From positions 1-54,484 of the forward strand of contig JAIORS010000115.1 in NCBI GenBank assembly GCA_021108005.1: a DNA stretch of 54,484 nucleotides, given 5' to 3'. A program made the translations under genes and the position numbers. Of the stretch, positions 53,121 to 54,484 are shown piece after piece (within the stretch, counting starts at the first letter, position 1; every line of letters begins with the position of its first letter). Below the pieces are notes generated by a model. That model saw only the letters and a list, made by a program, of their open reading frames with translations. It was not told where the DNA came from and made no database searches. Source of the stretch: Candidatus Aegiribacteria sp. GTDB taxonomy: Bacteria > Fermentibacterota > Fermentibacteria > Fermentibacterales > JCC-6.

Positions 53121-54484
53121 TTCAGGAAGAATGCTGAAGGTTCTTCTCATCGGTGTACTTGCGACGGTATCGATCTTTGGTATTTCAAGACTCGAGTTCT
53201 TCGACAATTTCGAACGCAGTACTCTTGATTTGCGTTTCAAGCTTTCAGCATCACCCGCAGAGGCTGACAGCAGTATAATCCTTGTTCTTCTCGATGGTCG
53301 GTCCATGGATCAGCTGCCCTGGCCCGTACCAAGACAGCTTTACTCTGATGTTCTCGGTCTTCTTCAGGACTGGGGAGCCAGTGTAGTTGCATTCGACATT
53401 CTCTTTGACCTTCCATCCGTTTATTCAGTTTCAGAGGACAGCATCTTTGGAACTCTCGCATCCGGGGGGAATACCACATTTGTCATGGCCATGCTTCAGC
53501 GTGAAGGATCTGAGATACCTGAAAACGCTGTTTTAGATGTTTCAATGAACTCATCCGAACTTGATTCCGCCTGGTTCTGCACACCACCTACTCAAATGAT
53601 CGCCAGGGGTGCCAGTATCCTCGGAAGCACCAGCGACAGGCAGGATCCTGACGGTGTTTTCAGAAGCATCCGTCTTCTCACTTCGACACCTCATGGAATT
53701 GCCCCCTCGCTTCCAGTAGCCATCGCATGGCTTGCCCTTGGACGTCCCGACATTTCAGTCAGCGAGAACACATTCACCATCGGCAATATCGCATTGAGTA
53801 CTAGCGGCAACTGCAGGCTTCAGCTCAGGTTTCACGGAACCGCCGGAACGTACACCAGTGTTCCACTTGCAGACCTTACCGCAGCACTTAACGCCCGTGC
53901 AATGGGACAGCCCTGCCCTGTTGACACGACTATTTTCAACGACGCTGTTGTTCTTATAGGTTACGCAGCTCCCGCCCTTTACGATCTTAAACCTACTCCA
54001 TATTCTCCTCAATGTCCGGGTGTTGAAGTAATCGCTACAGCTGTTGATAACATCTTGAATGATAATTACATAAAAATGTACCCTTTATGGGTATCATTTC
54101 TTGCAGCTCTTATTGTTTCACTCCTTTCCGCAATCTTCCTTTCCGCTGTCAAACACATACCTCTTGGTACTGTTCTCGCGGCTCTTCCAACCCTGCTGCT
54201 TCTTCTGGTTTCCCTGTTTTTGTTTCGCAACGGCATATGGCTTGAAACCGTATTTCCCGCTTCTTCGGGAATACTGACCATTCTCGCCGGCGGCATTTAT
54301 CTTTTCAGTTCCGAGAACAGGAGAAAGCAGGAGATAAGAAACGCGTTTTCCCAGTACCTTTCACCCGATGTCGTATCGCAGGTGACGGAGCATCCTGAAA
54401 CGCTGGTTCTTGGTGGAGATAAAAGATATATGACTTCCTTTTTCTCCGATATCAGAGGATTCACCGGGTTTTCGGAAAAGCTTA
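53113..54484 (+). CDS. CHASE2-domain class III adenylate/guanylate cyclase (partial, runs off the window)
   Basis: At least 457 residues are visible. The start is TTG at 53113 (AGGAAG 6 bases upstream, inside the HD-GYP gene) or ATG at 53131. One N-terminal helix (LKVLLIGVLATVSIFGI) leads into the CHASE2 sensor domain (LEFFDNFERSTLDLRFKLS, VAFDILFD, SLPVAIAWL, VVLIGYAAPALYDLKPTPYSP). Three transmembrane helices follow (about 320-395), then a linker AFSQYLSPDVVSQV and the cyclase catalytic start FFSDIRGFTGFSEKL, with the metal-binding D of SDIRGFT. The rest is beyond base 54484. It would sense an extracytoplasmic signal and make cAMP or cGMP. Confidence 0.88.
   Translation, partial: MADSGRMLKVLLIGVLATVSIFGISRLEFFDNFERSTLDLRFKLSASPAEADSSIILVLLDGRSMDQLPWPVPRQLYSDVLGLLQDWGASVVAFDILFDLPSVYSVSEDSIFGTLASGGNTTFVMAMLQREGSEIPENAVLDVSMNSSELDSAWFCTPPTQMIARGASILGSTSDRQDPDGVFRSIRLLTSTPHGIAPSLPVAIAWLALGRPDISVSENTFTIGNIALSTSGNCRLQLRFHGTAGTYTSVPLADLTAALNARAMGQPCPVDTTIFNDAVVLIGYAAPALYDLKPTPYSPQCPGVEVIATAVDNILNDNYIKMYPLWVSFLAALIVSLLSAIFLSAVKHIPLGTVLAALPTLLLLLVSLFLFRNGIWLETVFPASSGILTILAGGIYLFSSENRRKQEIRNAFSQYLSPDVVSQVTEHPETLVLGGDKRYMTSFFSDIRGFTGFSEKL

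Noticed and set aside
1-54484. CRISPR arrays, rRNA genes, transposases or riboswitches
   Set aside because: I looked for regularly spaced repeats, conserved rRNA segments, DDE or serine/tyrosine recombinase motifs and known riboswitch cores and saw none.

Overview
The window looks like chromosome of an uncultured diderm (Gram-negative) bacterium of the FCB superphylum (Fibrobacteres-Chlorobi-Bacteroidetes and relatives). Pointers are a gingipain-type C25 peptidase with a Por-secretion-like C-terminal sorting domain, a PorV-like barrel protein, an LptE-like lipoprotein, many lipoproteins and exported beta-propeller proteins, and a tiny AURKAIP1/COX24-type ribosomal protein gene behind hup. A lineage such as Fermentibacterota is possible, but I cannot prove a phylum from the sequence alone.

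Layout. (A) About 1-8750 is accessory DNA. All convincing genes lie on the + strand and the sequence is visibly AT-rich: an AbiEi/AbiEii-like type IV toxin-antitoxin pair, a tandem GNAT acetyltransferase, three exported or lipoprotein beta-propeller-like proteins of unknown role, and long gene-poor gaps. It ends at the 3' end of a tRNA-Arg(CCG) gene. Nineteen bases spanning that 3' end recur as a direct repeat 2.3 kb away, as expected for an integration scar. (B) 8756-15360, mostly - strand: tRNA-Arg, a YfcE-like phosphodiesterase, the COX24-type small protein, HU, tRNA-Ala(GGC) with its own partial 3'-end duplication and a dispersed-repeat-like sequence, a PCC-domain protein, a lipoprotein, the C25 peptidase, an AI-2E family membrane protein and a nitrilase-family amidase. 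A class I aminotransferase follows on the + strand. (C) 16.8-31.4 kb, all - strand: a long gene string read as rimP-nusA-infB-rbfA-truB-ribF-rpsO-pnp-dut-lptE-like, then small membrane proteins, a renal-dipeptidase-like enzyme, apbE, an AmmeMemoRadiSam-type radical SAM enzyme and a membrane-anchored NusG domain II protein. A strong hairpin terminator at 31.4 kb separates this from the next block. (D) 31.5-51.3 kb, all - strand: der, plsY, an ABC-type polysaccharide exporter (Wzm/Wzt), two GT39-like membrane glycosyltransferases flanking a YdjC/ChbG deacetylase, GT9 and GT2 glycosyltransferases, a B12-binding radical SAM enzyme, a WbaP/WcaJ-type priming transferase, two outer-membrane-type proteins, a CBM48-like lipoprotein, an orphan MalK/UgpC-type ATPase, a WecA/MraY-type priming transferase and a 1013-residue WaaL/Wzy-type ligase with a TPR-like tail. 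This is a surface polysaccharide locus. (E) 51.4 kb to the end, + strand: a small exported protein, a GAF/HD-GYP protein and the start of a CHASE2-class III nucleotide cyclase running off the window.

How they work together. Block C joins translation, RNA turnover and flavin synthesis (ribF) with flavin transfer (apbE). Block D primes, builds, decorates, exports and ligates a surface glycan. Block E pairs a predicted c-di-GMP phosphodiesterase with a predicted cAMP/cGMP cyclase. Start codons ATG, GTG and TTG are all used, and 1-20 base overlaps (often ATGA or GTGA) are common, indicating heavy translational coupling. I found no CRISPR array, rRNA, insertion sequence or intact integrase.
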